This document shows, one piece after another, positions 49,690-61,535 of a stretch of 64,000 nucleotides of DNA. Source of the stretch: Cyathus striatus (Eukaryota > Basidiomycota > Agaricomycetes > Agaricales > Nidulariaceae); NCBI GenBank assembly GCA_025738555.1, contig JAOVFP010000010.1:2914001-2978000 (forward strand). The letters run 5' to 3'. Both the position numbers and the translations under genes were made by a program. The stretch's first letter is position 1. The number at the start of each line of letters is the position of its first letter. The notes below the pieces were generated by a model that was given only the letters and a program-made list of their open reading frames with translations, had not been told where the DNA came from and did no database searches.

Positions 49690-50464
49690 AAAAATAAATC
49701 AATAAGGCCGACTAGCGGCAAGGCCCGCTACCTGACATTCTTTTTAATAAATATATAATATATGTACTTAGATTTGTTGAAAGTGCATAAGTAGGCATAT
49801 CGGTGAAAGTTAATTGAAAGGTATATCCTGTTTAAATTAATTTACATGAAAATGTCGCCTAAAGCTATTGCTAATGATTCCAGTTAAATTCCAGTCATCC
49901 TTAGAATAGTATGCCCGAGCTTAGCAAAATAGCTTCACTTCTATTCACTGAATAAGGCCCACAAGCTACCACATACTCTAATCTACAAACATTTTGTTGA
50001 CAATGAACATGGTGTGAAATCTCAACAGTGCAAAAGGCCCAAACTTGTCGAAACAAGGATCACACGCATATGCATTACAAGGCAATTCATGAGGGAAACT
50101 ACGTACATAAACTAAACATAAATTACTAAGTACAGTGGACTTGTGAAGTAGCTCTATCATCAGTTAAGCCCCAACGCATATCTCATAAAGCGTTCCGAGA
50201 CATACAATATAATGAAACATACTACAGAAAATAATGATAGTGATGATGCAAATTAAAAAATACTTACAAAGGAACTCTTGTCTTTGTTGTCTTTGACGAT
50301 GCTGTAGGAGAGGGTTGGGAGAAAGCGGCTCTGAGTAGTCAGGATACGGGAATGACCGATATTTCGAACTCGTTTAAACTCCGGTTGATGGGAGGTGTTC
50401 GCTCTGCAAGATTTTGTTTTTCATCACCCTACATAACCCTACTACCTTAAAAGGTAGCGGGAAT
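49690..50464 (+). repeat. Interspersed repeat R2 (empty-site copy)
   Basis: Second copy of R1 (18161-19508), without the nested MITE. Same plus-strand orientation, although the adjacent DUF6533 genes are on the opposite strand from those next to R1. Its right end runs directly into the coding sequence of DUF6533 copy E. Confidence 0.75.
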
Positions 50465-50967
50465 TTAGTTACGCAGGTAAACCTGATTTCATGGGTGGCA
50501 ATATAACGTTCATCTTCATCCCATTTCCTCTGTCCTAGTTCACGTATGTGGAGAACTATCCTGCAGGCTAAACTAGCGCGGATGACTCGTGCCAGGCTAC
50601 GTAATGCTTGGATAAGTGATGTTATCCGAATAGCGGAGCAAGAATTGAGCATACATTAAGACAACATCGAAGTAGTCTGGCTACAATTGTTTGTTGGAGG
50701 TCAATAAGACTTTGGTAAAAGGTGAAGAGCCTTACACTCAACACTATACCGGCGAGTAAATTTACCAAGGAGAACCCTTGAACGCACGTTGAATTACAAG
50801 GAGCTTTGGGTTAGGTAAAGTGAATAGTGCTCACCAAATAGGTATATGTAGTAGATAATTCCTTTCGGTGATAGACTATTAACTGTGGGATAAATACCGA
50901 GTTACACGATAATGCATACCATCGCTGTACACAGCCTTGCTAAATTGAGACATCCCGTCTTGTTTAA
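50374..50967 (-). pseudogene. DUF6533 gene E/F, 3' half (beyond the Helitron)
   Basis: Homologous to the last three exons of copy D: the exon starting TTAAACAAGACGGGATG (about 50967-50925), a central exon around 50780-50690, and SLARVIRASLACRIVLHIRE (50600). The reading frame continues through RKWDEDERYIATHEIRF, then enters repeat R2 at 50464 and ends at the stop at 50374. So the native C-terminus is replaced by a repeat-encoded tail. The other half of the gene is at 57769-58834, on the far side of the Helitron. Confidence 0.8.
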
Positions 50968-50984
50968 CTAGAACAAGCCTTACA

Positions 50985-51002
50985 CCCGTGCTCCGCTACG
51001 GG
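50985..51002 (-). other. Helitron 3' terminal hairpin
   Basis: CCCGTAGCGGAGCACGGG: five-base stem with an eight-base loop, 13 bases before the CTAG end. This is the position where Helitrons carry a termination hairpin. Confidence 0.7.
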
Positions 51003-51055
51003 AACGGGAGCCTGTCGGCTCCCTCCTCCGCTCCACACGAATGACAGCTTGCTGT

Positions 51056-51161
51056 GGGGCTGCGCCCCCCAGACCCCCCGCTTCTTCATCCCAGTTCTTC
51101 ATGCTGAGGGGCTGCGCCCCCAGACCCCCGCTTTTTTTCTTCTTGGGGGGCTGCGCCCCCC
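51056..51161. repeat. Three GGGGCTGCGCCCC hairpin repeats
   Basis: Self-complementary units at 51056-51068, 51108-51120 and about 51145-51161. Each is followed on the plus strand by an AGACCCCC or AAACCCCC stretch and a pyrimidine tract. They lie between the 3' hairpin and the helicase stop codon. Confidence 0.8.
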
Positions 51162-51262
51162 AAACCCCCTGCTGTTTCTTCTTACTACATATTTATTCAC
51201 TATATGTATATACCAATATCACTTAAATATACTACAATATTTACAATATACTAAACTAAATC

Positions 51263-54200
51263 TTAAAGTAATACTTCAGGGTACACTATATTGTTTGTAA
51301 CAGCTTCTTCACTTCGTGAATCCCAAATCATCTTCAGGTGATCAACAGATCGAACCCGTGACACTCCAACATAAAACTGTCCATGTGTAAACACCCCATT
51401 TCGAAGATCCAATCCAACATGTTGAACTGACTGTCCTTGTGCCTTATTGATCGTCATAGCAAATGCAAGTCGAACTGGAAACTGGTGTCGACAAAACCGG
51501 AATGGCACTTGTGAAGATGATGGTTCAATCTTTATCCGTGGTATAAACACTCGAGACCCCTTCTTGTCCCCAGTTAATAACCGAACTTCCAATACTCGAT
51601 TCCGTATTTGTGTAACAATTCCACAGCTTCCATTGCATACTCCATCTGAAACACTCAGGTTCCGAAGCACCATCACTGGACACCCTATTTTCAATTCCAA
51701 GTGTGCCAATGGTAATCCAGAGCAATTGATTGAGTTCAGGTACTCCACAGGGTAAAGAAGTTCCCCTTCATTCCCAGGATCATCCAGAAGACTATCTGCA
51801 CTGTGTAATGATGTCAACTCCCCTGGAAATGAAGACAGAATCTTCTGATTCAGAGTATCCACATCATCGTTCCGACTTGAAAGAATTGTTCTCTCAGCAT
51901 AGTACTCATCTGTATTCCCCTCAGCTGAATCAAGTCCAGGGTAGATAGTTGAAATAAGGGATTCCACAGTATTTGAAGCACACTTGAAGTGGTTTGGTAT
52001 TTGAATACTGTCATTAATTGTGTACTCCCCATGTCCAACATCCAGCTGCCACTGAGCAAAATCTCGTTCAGATGGGTTGTCCACATTCAGTCGCATATTG
52101 CATCGCAGGTGAATCACTGAAATGTCTGCCCAAATATCAGATCTCTGAAGGCATGCTGACACAATTTGAGGTCGGCTCCCTCGCACCACCACAGGAAGGA
52201 TTTGCTGCCAGTCACCCCCAAACACCACAGTGCATCCTCCAAATGGTCGCTCATCACGACGAAGGTCTTTGAAAGTGCGGCTCACTGCCTCATGGATATG
52301 TCGGTGCTGCATTGGTGCCTCATCCCAAATCACAGCATCAGCCTTCTTAATCAGCCCAGCCAGATCAGAGTTCTGTGCAATATTGCACATTGATGTCTCA
52401 TTGATGTCAATTGGAATCTTGAATACAGAGTGAGCAGTTCGCCCTCCAACAATCAGAAGAGCAGCAATCCCTGATGATGCAACAACAATCACTATCTTTC
52501 CCTCCCCCCGAAGGTAATAGCATAGTGTGTTGTACACATAGGTCTTTCCTGTTCCTCCAGGGCCATGCAAGAAGAACAGTTCCCCAGATTTTGACTCAAT
52601 TGCCTGCACTATTCGATCAAAGGCTGCCCGCTGCTCCTCATTCAAAGTTGGCAGTCGCTGCTGAGCCAAAGCATGCTGCTGCACCACATCATATGCACTG
52701 TATAATGCAATTAAGGGATTGTTGTCCTGGTCAATCCTTCTGTTGTTGGCTCGCTGCTCTCGTTCACGCCAGTTTCCTGTTGGCTGTGGCAGATTTTCCC
52801 ATTCTGACAGAGACTTGCCAGAACTCGTTAGAAATTGATCAATCAGATACAGCCCATAATCATAGATGTCATTATCTGTAGGATCTGCAAGATCAAGTCG
52901 AGTTCGAATGATATGTCCCAGGTCATCACAGATGTGATCCTTAAACTCATTCCAGAGACCCACATAATCCACTGGTGCACAGTCTCGAAGGATCATGGCA
53001 AACAGGCTGCGCAGCTGATATCCTGTCTTCATTTGAGCTGCATCTTGCAAACACTCTCGCCATTCACCATCATCCTGCAGAAGACCTTTGGCCACACATG
53101 CCTCTCTAAAAGTAGGGTACTCCACTCCATCAACAGTGCGCAGGTCAGCAAATGATCTGGCCCCCTTTACCACTGTGAGCAATGTGCGCAGATAGAATCG
53201 CTCCCCAGCATTTGGATGGACAAAGTATGTTTGTCCAATGGCAAATCCCCGCTGCCGAACAGTCCACTTGCGCTCAGTTTTATTCCACACAAAGGTATTG
53301 GGCATATCCTGGTACAAAACCTCACGTGCTTCTGGGTGTTCAATGTTGGCCTTAAAGTAAGCTGTAAGAGTGGAATCCCTGGTTGAAGCACGGTCCACCA
53401 CCTCTTGCAAATCTTCAGCATTCTGATCAAATAGAACAGACTGCTCATTTGGAAGATGAATGGCCAGCCGAACAACATTTGGAACCTCATTGTGCAATTT
53501 CATGGCAAATAATCGCCACACAGACTCACAGGCAGAGACATAGCGTGCATCCATATAGGTATTGGCCTCATTTGGATCTCTTAAGATCTCCACTGTAGCA
53601 CGATCATGGCCTTTGTAAATGTATTTGTAAATGTACTTGATTGCCTTGATGGATGCAATGCATTCAACATTGATGTGGCATCGGTACTTCCATGAGAGAT
53701 ATTTATTGTATGGGACAACCCAGCAGTTATTCACTGGAGTGCCATCACTGGTAGTGGGCTGAAATCGTGTGATCTCCCTCCTTTTAAGAACCGAATAAGA
53801 ATCATCAGTTATAGAGGTCTCATCGTGATAAGGCTTTGGAAATCCCTTTGAGCACTTGCCACCTTCCATGCATGACTGATTGCTGCCAGGACCACAGGGT
53901 TTGTGAATCATTGTTCTCAGGATCAAATTGTACAGCTCAGGTTCAGTGTCAGGATCAGGAAGCTCAGCACTTATCAAGCTGTCAATGTCCTCTGGTGTGC
54001 GCAACTTGTCCTCTGGAGCCAGAAAAACAATCAGATGCATGTGAGGCAGTCCACGCTTCTGGAATTCAATGGTATGGACATGTGCAACACAGCGTCCAAA
54101 GATGCCCTCCTTGTAGATGTCGCGGATGATCTGCAGCTGAATTTGACGAAAAACACGAACCACAATGTCTGGCCGATCATGAGCTTCCACCCCTTCAGGG

Positions 54201-56595
54201 AGGGCACTCTTCACATCTGGATGATGGGGATCCATGGTCACTGTGAGGAAGAGGTCTGCAAAGTTAAAGTGGCGATTGACAGCCAGTGCATCCTGACAGT
54301 TCTGATGCATGTATCGAGCACTTCCAGCAAAACTGGAGGGAACAATTACCCTTTTCCCAAGTTCATTCCCTTGCACATTAGGATTTGCTGAAATGGCATC
54401 AACCAATCCCTGATAGGTATCAGCACGAATCTCATCTTGATGCTCTTCAATCCAACGCAATCGAGACTGCTCAAGACATGCCCATGAATCCACTATATAC
54501 TCCTGAAAAAGCTTCTTTGTCATGAATTGATGAAGATTAAGCCCAACACGTGGATGGATGTGGTAGCGAAAAAACTTGGCTTGTGAGACATGGTCACGCT
54601 TCTTTGTTGTTGGTGCATCCTCCTCCTCTCCTGGTTCCCTGTTAGGCAGAGCATCATTATCGTCCACCTCCCTCACACCATTGTATGGAATGCCACACTC
54701 CCAACCAAGTTGACCCCTTGGCCACATGATTGGATAATGAAATGACCAATACATTGGATTGATCTCACTGATTCGATGCAGTCCACCATCGATGTGATGC
54801 ATGATAACCTCCCGAGGTCCCTCAACCTGATCACCATCACCAAGCAGAAGAGCTGCAATCTCATCTGCAGCTGGAACATTGTATCGCTGTCGATCTTTGT
54901 TTGCAGGAGCTAAAATGGCAAGGCGACAATTCTCATTTGGATTCTCATTCCTCCGTAATAGCTCATAGGCCTTCTGATACACTGATGCTCCAGGATGATG
55001 ACGATAGAGAACATCTTCCAATGTTCTCATGACATTAACATCCATGTTAAGATTTTGATTTGCAGGATGACCATTAATTTGATCGTGAGCTGAAGGTGCC
55101 TCACCCCCATCATGAATGTACAGCTGAGCATATTTTTTGGGGAGGCCCTCGCGAGGCAGGAGTGATCCAGCATAATGAGTGAGACGCCCTCCAATTTTGA
55201 AAACGTATGGACCTCCTGCCTGGATGGAAGCAGGTTTCTGAACACCCAAGGATGTCATGGCAAAGGCACTGTTGTATTGCTGAATGTTGTTCTGGAAATT
55301 TTTGTTTCCATCCTTAGCAAGCAGCTCCATCAGCTCTCTGGGTGACTGTCCCCAGCCTGGAAGTTTAACCTTTCCAGTCAGACAGCAACTTCCAAAATGA
55401 AGGCGCTCTCTGGTAGATGAAGTCAAACATTCAGCCTTCCAATGCAAGGCATCACAATCAGGGCAGACATCAGTGAATGGTCCAAGGGAGAATTTTGGCC
55501 GATTATGATCAAATGGTTGGCAGCCAATAGGAATGCGAGGAAGTGGTGGAGGAGGTGGTGGAATATCTGGTATGTCAATGACTATCATATTTTGATCCAA
55601 AAACTGCAATTGTGGAACTGGATGATCAATCATATGTGCATCATGTTCAAAAACAGGGGGAGGCTATAATAATATATATTAGTATCATGATAGTCAAAAG
55701 ATGTCTCAAACACATACTGCAGGATTTTGTTCAATAAACTGATATTGTCGAGGAGGGTGAGGAGGGTGAGGAGGGTGAGGAGGTGGTGGAGGTGGTGGTG
55801 GTGGTGGTGGTGGAGGAGGACGAATTACAGGAGGAGTCCTTCGAAAATATGGACGAAGTTGTTGAATGATACGAAAAGGAGGAATAGGAACTGGGGCAGA
55901 AGCATTTCCTGGAGCAATTGTAGGATCCTGTCTATTCACTTGGAAAGGTGGAAGAAGTGCAAGAACAGGATGATTCTGTTGAATATTTTGAGGAGCAAGG
56001 GCAGGAACTGCTGGAGGGGGTGGTGTGTTTATGCGGGGAATAATTTGTGGCAGAATGCCACCAACACCAAGAATGTTGTGATGGTGAATTTGCTGATTTG
56101 GAGGGGCTGTATGATTATTTCCCTCTTGAGCATGATCTCTTCCCCTTCTCCTTTGTAACAGTGGCAGAAGGGGAGGAAGGCCAGCATGCATTGCTTCCAA
56201 ATGAGCAGGAAGATGGTGAAACACAGGTTGTGCTGGAGGGTTAGCAGGCAGGGGCACATGTCCATTTTCAGGATTGTTCAATGCATGTGAATTTCCCTCC
56301 TGAGCACCATGTCTACCTCTTCCCCTACCAATGGGTGGCAGAATGGGACGAAGGTTCACACGCATGGCTTCCAAATGAGCAGGAAGATTGGGATAAGGAG
56401 GCTGAGCAGGAGCATGTGCAGCAGGTAGAGGTACCTGCCTATTTTCAGGGATCTCCAATGCACGTGACTCACGCTCAGCCTGTCGTGCATTTTGGCGTGC
56501 CTGTTCTGCAGCACTGAGGGGAGTTGACCTTTAAAAAAATAAAAAATGATCAGTACACATCCTGCTGACTTGTCAAGAAGCAAAATGACATACAT
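51263..56595 (-). CDS. Helitron Rep/helicase (RepHel) protein
   Basis: Encodes about 1737 residues in three exons. The first exon contributes only AT of the start codon (56595-56594); a 65-base intron follows, then 56528-55718, a 54-base intron (55717-55664), and 55663-51263. The N-terminus MSTPLSAAEQARQNARQAER is basic. It is followed by a proline-rich region with an internal duplication (LPAHLEAM twice) and a run of 14 prolines. A Cys-rich segment (CPDCDALHWKAECL) precedes the Rep nuclease. The HUH motif lies in FQKRGLPHMHLIVFL, and the two-tyrosine motif in YIYKYIYKGHDRATVE. The C-terminal SF1B helicase resembles Pif1: Walker A FLHGPGGTGKTYVYN, Walker B VIWDEAPMQHRHIHE, VVFGGDWQQILPVV, and MTINKAQGQSVQHVGLDL plus YVGVSRVRS at the end. 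All catalytic motifs are present and the frame is open, so the element may be active. It drives rolling-circle transposition. Confidence 0.92.
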
Positions 56596-57768
56596 GGATG
56601 TCACTGAATTTATTCTGTATCTTGTGAAAAAATAGAGCAGTTATTTGGTCCAGCTGGGCTATCCCAATGACACAGAGAAAAAAGCGAAATCGGTGGGAAC
56701 AGTGGTAGTTGAAAATGGAGCTACTTCCAAAAAGGAAGGGGGGCAACTGAAAAATACGCCACACCAATCTCCCTACACACTGTGCACAGAGAGCGGTCCC
56801 AACTCTAAAAGAGCTGTGTGGCAACCGGCAAACACTCGTAAAGAGAGGCCAGGTAGGTAGGACTTCACTGCACTTCACCTTGGTCTGCCAATTCTCCTGC
56901 CACTGTAATGCCTGAGACGGCTGCAACAAAAACACAATCTCTACTTAATACACAACAATATATATGCTGTTGGTAAAACCCAAACAACACAAAGGAGACA
57001 AAGAGCCAGAGAGACAGAGAGACAGAGAGACAGAGAGACAGAGAGCCAGAGAGCCAGAGAGCCAGAGAGCTAGACAGAGTCCAAAGTCCAGAGCCAAGAG
57101 TCCAAGGGTCCAAGGGAGGGTACCTGTTAAAAAAATCCAAAAAAAAAAAAATAGCCAAAAACTCGCAGAAATGCAAGAACAGCACTATATAATAATAGTG
57201 CAGTGGCTGCCAAAAAATGCGAAAATTCAGTCAATATGAACCAATATTCTGCCTAAGTACATACAGTGGGATGGAGGGGTAAAAAATCGAGGGGGGAAGC
57301 AGAGAGAGGTCCAGAAGGGGTCCAAAGATCTCCAAAAAAATAGCAAAAAACTCGCAGAAAGGCAAGGAAAACACTATAGAATAGTGCAGTGGCTACCAAA
57401 AAATGCGAAAATTCAGTCAATACGAAGCAATATTGTGCCTAAACACATACAGTATTATAGTTGAGCACGAAATAAAGGGGGGGAAGTGGGGGGAGCAAAA
57501 GAAAGGGCAGCAGCACAGCATCAGTGCAGCGCGCAGCAATGTGGCGCGGCGAGCGAGGCGCGCGCACCCATTTCCAAGTGCTTAGTAATAATAATGGTGG
57601 CGCGCCGAGGCGCACACAATTTCCAAATGCTTGCTCTTAGTAATAAATTTGCTTAGTCATTTAATTTCCTCTTATTAGTCAGCAAAGCGTGATATCATTT
57701 CTAAATTTCTGCTAAAAATCTCCTGCCATCCGCGGGCACTTCCCACGCCTTCTCTCTTTCTATATAGA
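56596..57768. other. Helitron 5' non-coding region
   Basis: Contains the presumed promoter. Also visible are a CAGAGAGA microsatellite (about 57004-57070), a 110-base direct repeat (57145-57268 and 57333-57452), and a shorter duplicated GC-rich block around 57543-57645. No gene seen. Confidence 0.5.
57145..57452 (+). repeat. Direct repeat in the Helitron 5' region
   Basis: Two copies of about 120 bases, each starting AAAAAATAGC(C/A)AAAAACTCGC. Both continue through GCAGTGGCT(G/A)CCAAAAAATG and CGAAAATTCAGTCAATA to a shared ACATACAGT. They are separated by a short G-rich spacer. Confidence 0.75.
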
Positions 57769-58834
57769 TGTAGATATAAGGTAAGTCATTCATGATCCAT
57801 TTGGTTCTAACGCACAGGCGCCATATGCTGGAATGAGCATCAAAGTCATCATCACTATTCGTTTGACTCATTTATCAGTTCCATTAAAAGAAGTAGTCCA
57901 ACCCTTTTACCTATATCATATGCTAAAAGAAGGGCCCATTCGATTGCAATTAGGGTACTATCTCCTTCTGTCAATAGACATCCTCTTGGAACAATGTCTT
58001 GACTGCCGACTGTGTACCTCATTATAAATACCTGTGTATATATATGATTTTGAAGAAAAACTTCACATTTCACTGTCTTTATAGCTCTCCCAGCTATAAA
58101 GTATCCAGCTGACCAAGATAAGGCATAGTAAGTAGGAAGGAAAAACATCAACCATCTCCTTTTCCCCCATACTGCCCAGATACGTAAAGTGAATATCACT
58201 GTAACGGCCATTATATCAAGTTTAGCTTGTAGTAAAGTACTTCATAGGCTTGCCTTCTGCAGTCCCCATCCCTACTAGAATAAGCCCTAAACCGTGTTAT
58301 CAACAATATGTACAACGTCAGAATTATGACTTACATGTAACAGTGCTGAATGTTCTGTAGCAAGCTTCAGCTGAAAGATGCGGAGAAAAGTGTCCTAATA
58401 TACTTTTATTAGCAACTCGAGACATGGTATTAAATGTTGTCACCAACGTATGATGTCCAGTGAAGTATCAATGAAGGTGAGATATCTCGTTACCAGAAAT
58501 AATGTCTTTATCAACGTCCAAGGAGAATTCCAGATATATTTAACTTCTAGATCAAGAGTAATGAAGTATTCGTATAGCTAAATGCACCAGTGAAATCGGT
58601 GAAGAAAGATATGACGCCTTAAGAAGCTTACGAATAAGAAGAAACATGAGACTGTAGATTAAATGATTAGTACACGTGCGTGTGAATTTCAACAGACTTG
58701 CCATGAAGATACTGTGATGAATTAAGACATCAATCAGCTAAATAGGTCCTTACACTAGAGGAGGAGCTTACATTGACGATTTGCAGGTGTTCCAGGGCTA
58801 TGACAATTTCTCCCAATCTGGCACTATTCGCCAT
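57769..58834 (-). pseudogene. DUF6533 gene E/F, 5' half (before the Helitron)
   Basis: Starts at 58834 (MANSARLGEIVIALEHLQIV), which matches the start of copy D in layout. Exons include VIFTLRIWAVWGKRRWLMFF (58180), SAGYFIAGRAIKTVK, RGCLLTEGDSTLIAIEWALL, and a further exon near 57850-57800 (ALMLIPAYGA-type). The gene then runs into the Helitron inside the next intron. The remainder lies at 50374-50967. Splicing over a 6.8 kb intron is unlikely in a genome with 50-70 base introns, so the gene is probably inactive. Confidence 0.8.
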
Positions 58835-60507
58835 GATTTCTGGTCGCAGTGGAAGACTTTACATCCTCGTGAATGTGAAGAGGCTCACTTTATATGGAGC
58901 AATGGCGTTGTAGGTGCTAGTATCAGATGCTATGCCAGTGTGTCGTTGGTGCGTGATGCAACATTCCCAATGATAGTATTGTGTGGGCGGCTTCTTTGTG
59001 AAGAGCTCCATGAATGAAACGAATTCTTTCCACAATCGCTTTTCCTGACTGATTATCTTAAAATAAAACCAAATGACAGTAACTTTAGGTAGGGCTTGAC
59101 GCACGCTAATATCGTGGTTGGCTAGAACGTAAGGATGGTCGAGGATCTAAAAGGTGGGATTAAGATCCTGTAATCGATCATTCCGAGGCGGAGGAAGTAA
59201 AGATATGAGACGCCGATCTGAAGTTAATTATAACTTGATCTTACTATCTTTCCCTCAGTGGGTAAAAATTGCTCACCCTTCAATAGGATCATGGTGACCC
59301 ATCGTGATGCTCATTGAGCAGTTAAACCTACATATATATCAGGAGAAGCTGAACTGACCAGAGAAAAGAGATAAACTACTGCTCTTCAAACTTCAAAAGG
59401 TCTCACCAAAAATAACTATCACACAATTGGGGCCATTGTTTATGCCCTAAAGATGTGCTGTAATTGGAATCGTGATTTGACCGCCAAATAGTACAAACTA
59501 ATAGAAATCTATCAACTAATATCTTTGATGTAACAAAAAGAATGAACATACAGAGCCTGAACGATCATCCAACTCGTGAAATCACCGCCTTATCTTCCAG
59601 TCCTCAATCATCACTCCACACTGGATGATGAGACTTTTGTGGGGTCGCGGTGCTTCATCGTGCCGGTTCATTTGGTCTTCTCATCTCCTTGGTAGCAGAG
59701 TTACTGGTGTCTGGGACTAAAATAATGTTGAGTGCCCTGTTAGATCTGGCAAGGGCTAGTAGCTATAGCCCATAACTGCTTGCATGACGCCGTCAATCAG
59801 CGCTTTGGTCCGTCAAGATAGCAAATCGCAATCTTATAGTTATGTAGGTCTAGTAGCAGTGGGCTACAGTGGGTGCAGTCGTCCAAGTGGCAAGTCTGGG
59901 AGTAATCATGCCACAGTTTGAAGTTGTTTAGAAGTGTGGTTCCCTGCGAGATACGTCATTATATTACTTACGTAAAGTTCAATTTTCAACGGAGGGAGGG
60001 GTCGGGGTTGGGGGTTAGACGTCCGTCTTTTTTGGTCTATTTAAACAAACGTTAACCTAGTTTCAAGTTCTAAGTCGAGGTGAGTACCACTCTAAAAATC
60101 TCTTCATGGGCCTTGCATTTTTCAACAACTTTCAAGTATCCCGCTTATAATTGCTAAGCGTAGGAGTAGGAGGTAATAACTATGAGCGTAAATTCAGGGT
60201 AAAAGTGTCCTACAACTGTTGAGTTCATAATAACAATTGACGTCTCCGGATCCACCGTCCTCACTGTGGCCCTTTGTGGGTGTATGTGTGCTTGCTAACT
60301 TATTTTTACTCTCATTTTACATCTCACGAGGCACAGTGAGATAGGCATTCGTCTGATTTTACGACTTAAGATGGCACGTCTTTCTACCCCTTCCGACTCC
60401 CTTAAAAGGCTCGCGCAAACACCTCAGAAAAATCATTTATAAGCCTTACAAATTGATGCCATTGAAGTTTCCGCATACTATCCAAGCACAGTAGCTCTTA
60501 TTGAACG
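58835..60507. other. 1.7 kb spacer without a supported gene
   Basis: No gene seen. A G-rich stretch with four G-runs lies at 59994-60014. The last 100 bases presumably held the GMC gene promoter. Confidence 0.4.
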
Positions 60508-61535
60508 ATGGGCTTATCATTCTCCAAAACTTCTATTCTCTCCGACGCAGCCGCTTTCGCAACTCGGGTACACTCTGAAAATGAGGAAGATCAGTCCAAG
60601 TGGAAGAAGTACGACTATGTGATTGTAGGTGGAGGTAAGTATGTCTGCTGCGATGCTGGGATAGCAAGGAGAAGGTGTTAAACTTGGGTCACTATAGGAA
60701 CTGCGGGGATTACCCTGGCTAGTCGACTTTCCGAAGATCCTGGCGTTACCGTATTGTTCATTGAGGCCGGGCAAAGGTGCGTGTGTGTATCTTAGGCGTG
60801 AACATACTGCCTAATGGCCAGGACAGTCACGAAGGGTATTTTCCCTCTCGAATTTCCTTCGCCTTCAATGCGAACTTCAAGACACATTCTGACTGGGATT
60901 ACTTAACTGTGTATGTTCCCCAGTATAATGACTTTCACATTATTTTGTCTATAAGTGTTTTCAGGCCCCAACACGATCTGGAAAACAGAGAGCTCTACTT
61001 CCCTGGAGGCAAGCTTCTCGGTGGGTGCTCATACGTATCCTTCTCGCCTTCAGATTATACAACGTAATATCAATATTTACATCACTGCTACTTAACAGGT
61101 CAATCAATGTATGCATATACCATCGATGTTCTCCTGAGGGTACGTTCTATTTTTATACACTCTAGCGACGGTGAAGACAGTGACAACAGACTTCGACTTG
61201 TGGGAAAAAAACGGAGCTGAAGGATGGGGGTACCGAGACCTGCTCCCGTTCGTTTACCTATTTTTCTTGCAAATATAAACTGAAGCGCATCTGCAGGTAT
61301 TTCAAGAAGTCGGAAAGTTATTGGGAAAGCCCAACTGGATACAAGGGTGTGAATCTGGAAGACAGAGGCTGCAGTGGGCCTTGGAAGGTTACTCATATTG
61401 ATCAGGGGGTTTGTGGTTTTCTTTGTGAAAAAGAAACACTTCAGATGAAATCTGATGATTATCAATGTAGCTCATGAATGATGTTCTTTTGGAAACATGC
61501 TCAGAGATTGGTATTCCACGCATCTCGTATGCCCA
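60508..61535 (+). pseudogene. GMC oxidoreductase, 5' fragment
   Basis: FAD-dependent glucose-methanol-choline oxidoreductase family (aryl-alcohol, methanol or glucose oxidase type). The start at 60508 gives MGLSFSKTSILSDAAAFATR. YDYVIVGGG is joined across an intron to TAGITLASRLSEDPGVTVLF; this is the FAD-binding motif, followed by IEAGQ. Then come LENRELYFPGGKLLGGCS, the GMC signature, and FDLWEKNGAEGWGYRDLLPY. A last recognisable exon reads LMNDVLLETCSEIGIPRI (about 61470-61525). The remaining two thirds of the protein, including the catalytic His pair, are missing. The junction within the GMC signature lacks a clean donor and acceptor pair. Repeat-derived DNA begins about 130 bases further on. 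Confidence 0.8.

Larger units (their letters stand above)
50968..57768 (-). mobile_element. Autonomous Helitron (6.8 kb)
   Basis: Contains a single Rep/helicase gene on the minus strand. Read on the minus strand, the proposed 5' end is TCTATATAGAAAG (57768 downwards). The proposed 3' end is CTAG (50971-50968), 13 bases after a hairpin CCCGT...ACGGG (51002-50985). CTAG fits the CTRR rule, and the flanking bases are A on the left (50967) and T on the right (57769), as expected for insertion between A and T without target duplication. The ends were set by comparing the interrupted DUF6533 gene with copy D. A shift of up to about 20 bases at either end is possible. Confidence 0.85.

Noticed and set aside
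51447..55669. Many plus-strand open frames of 60-160 codons across 51.4-55.7 kb
   Set aside because: They lie opposite the long helicase gene, lack family features, and are explained as shadows of its codon use.
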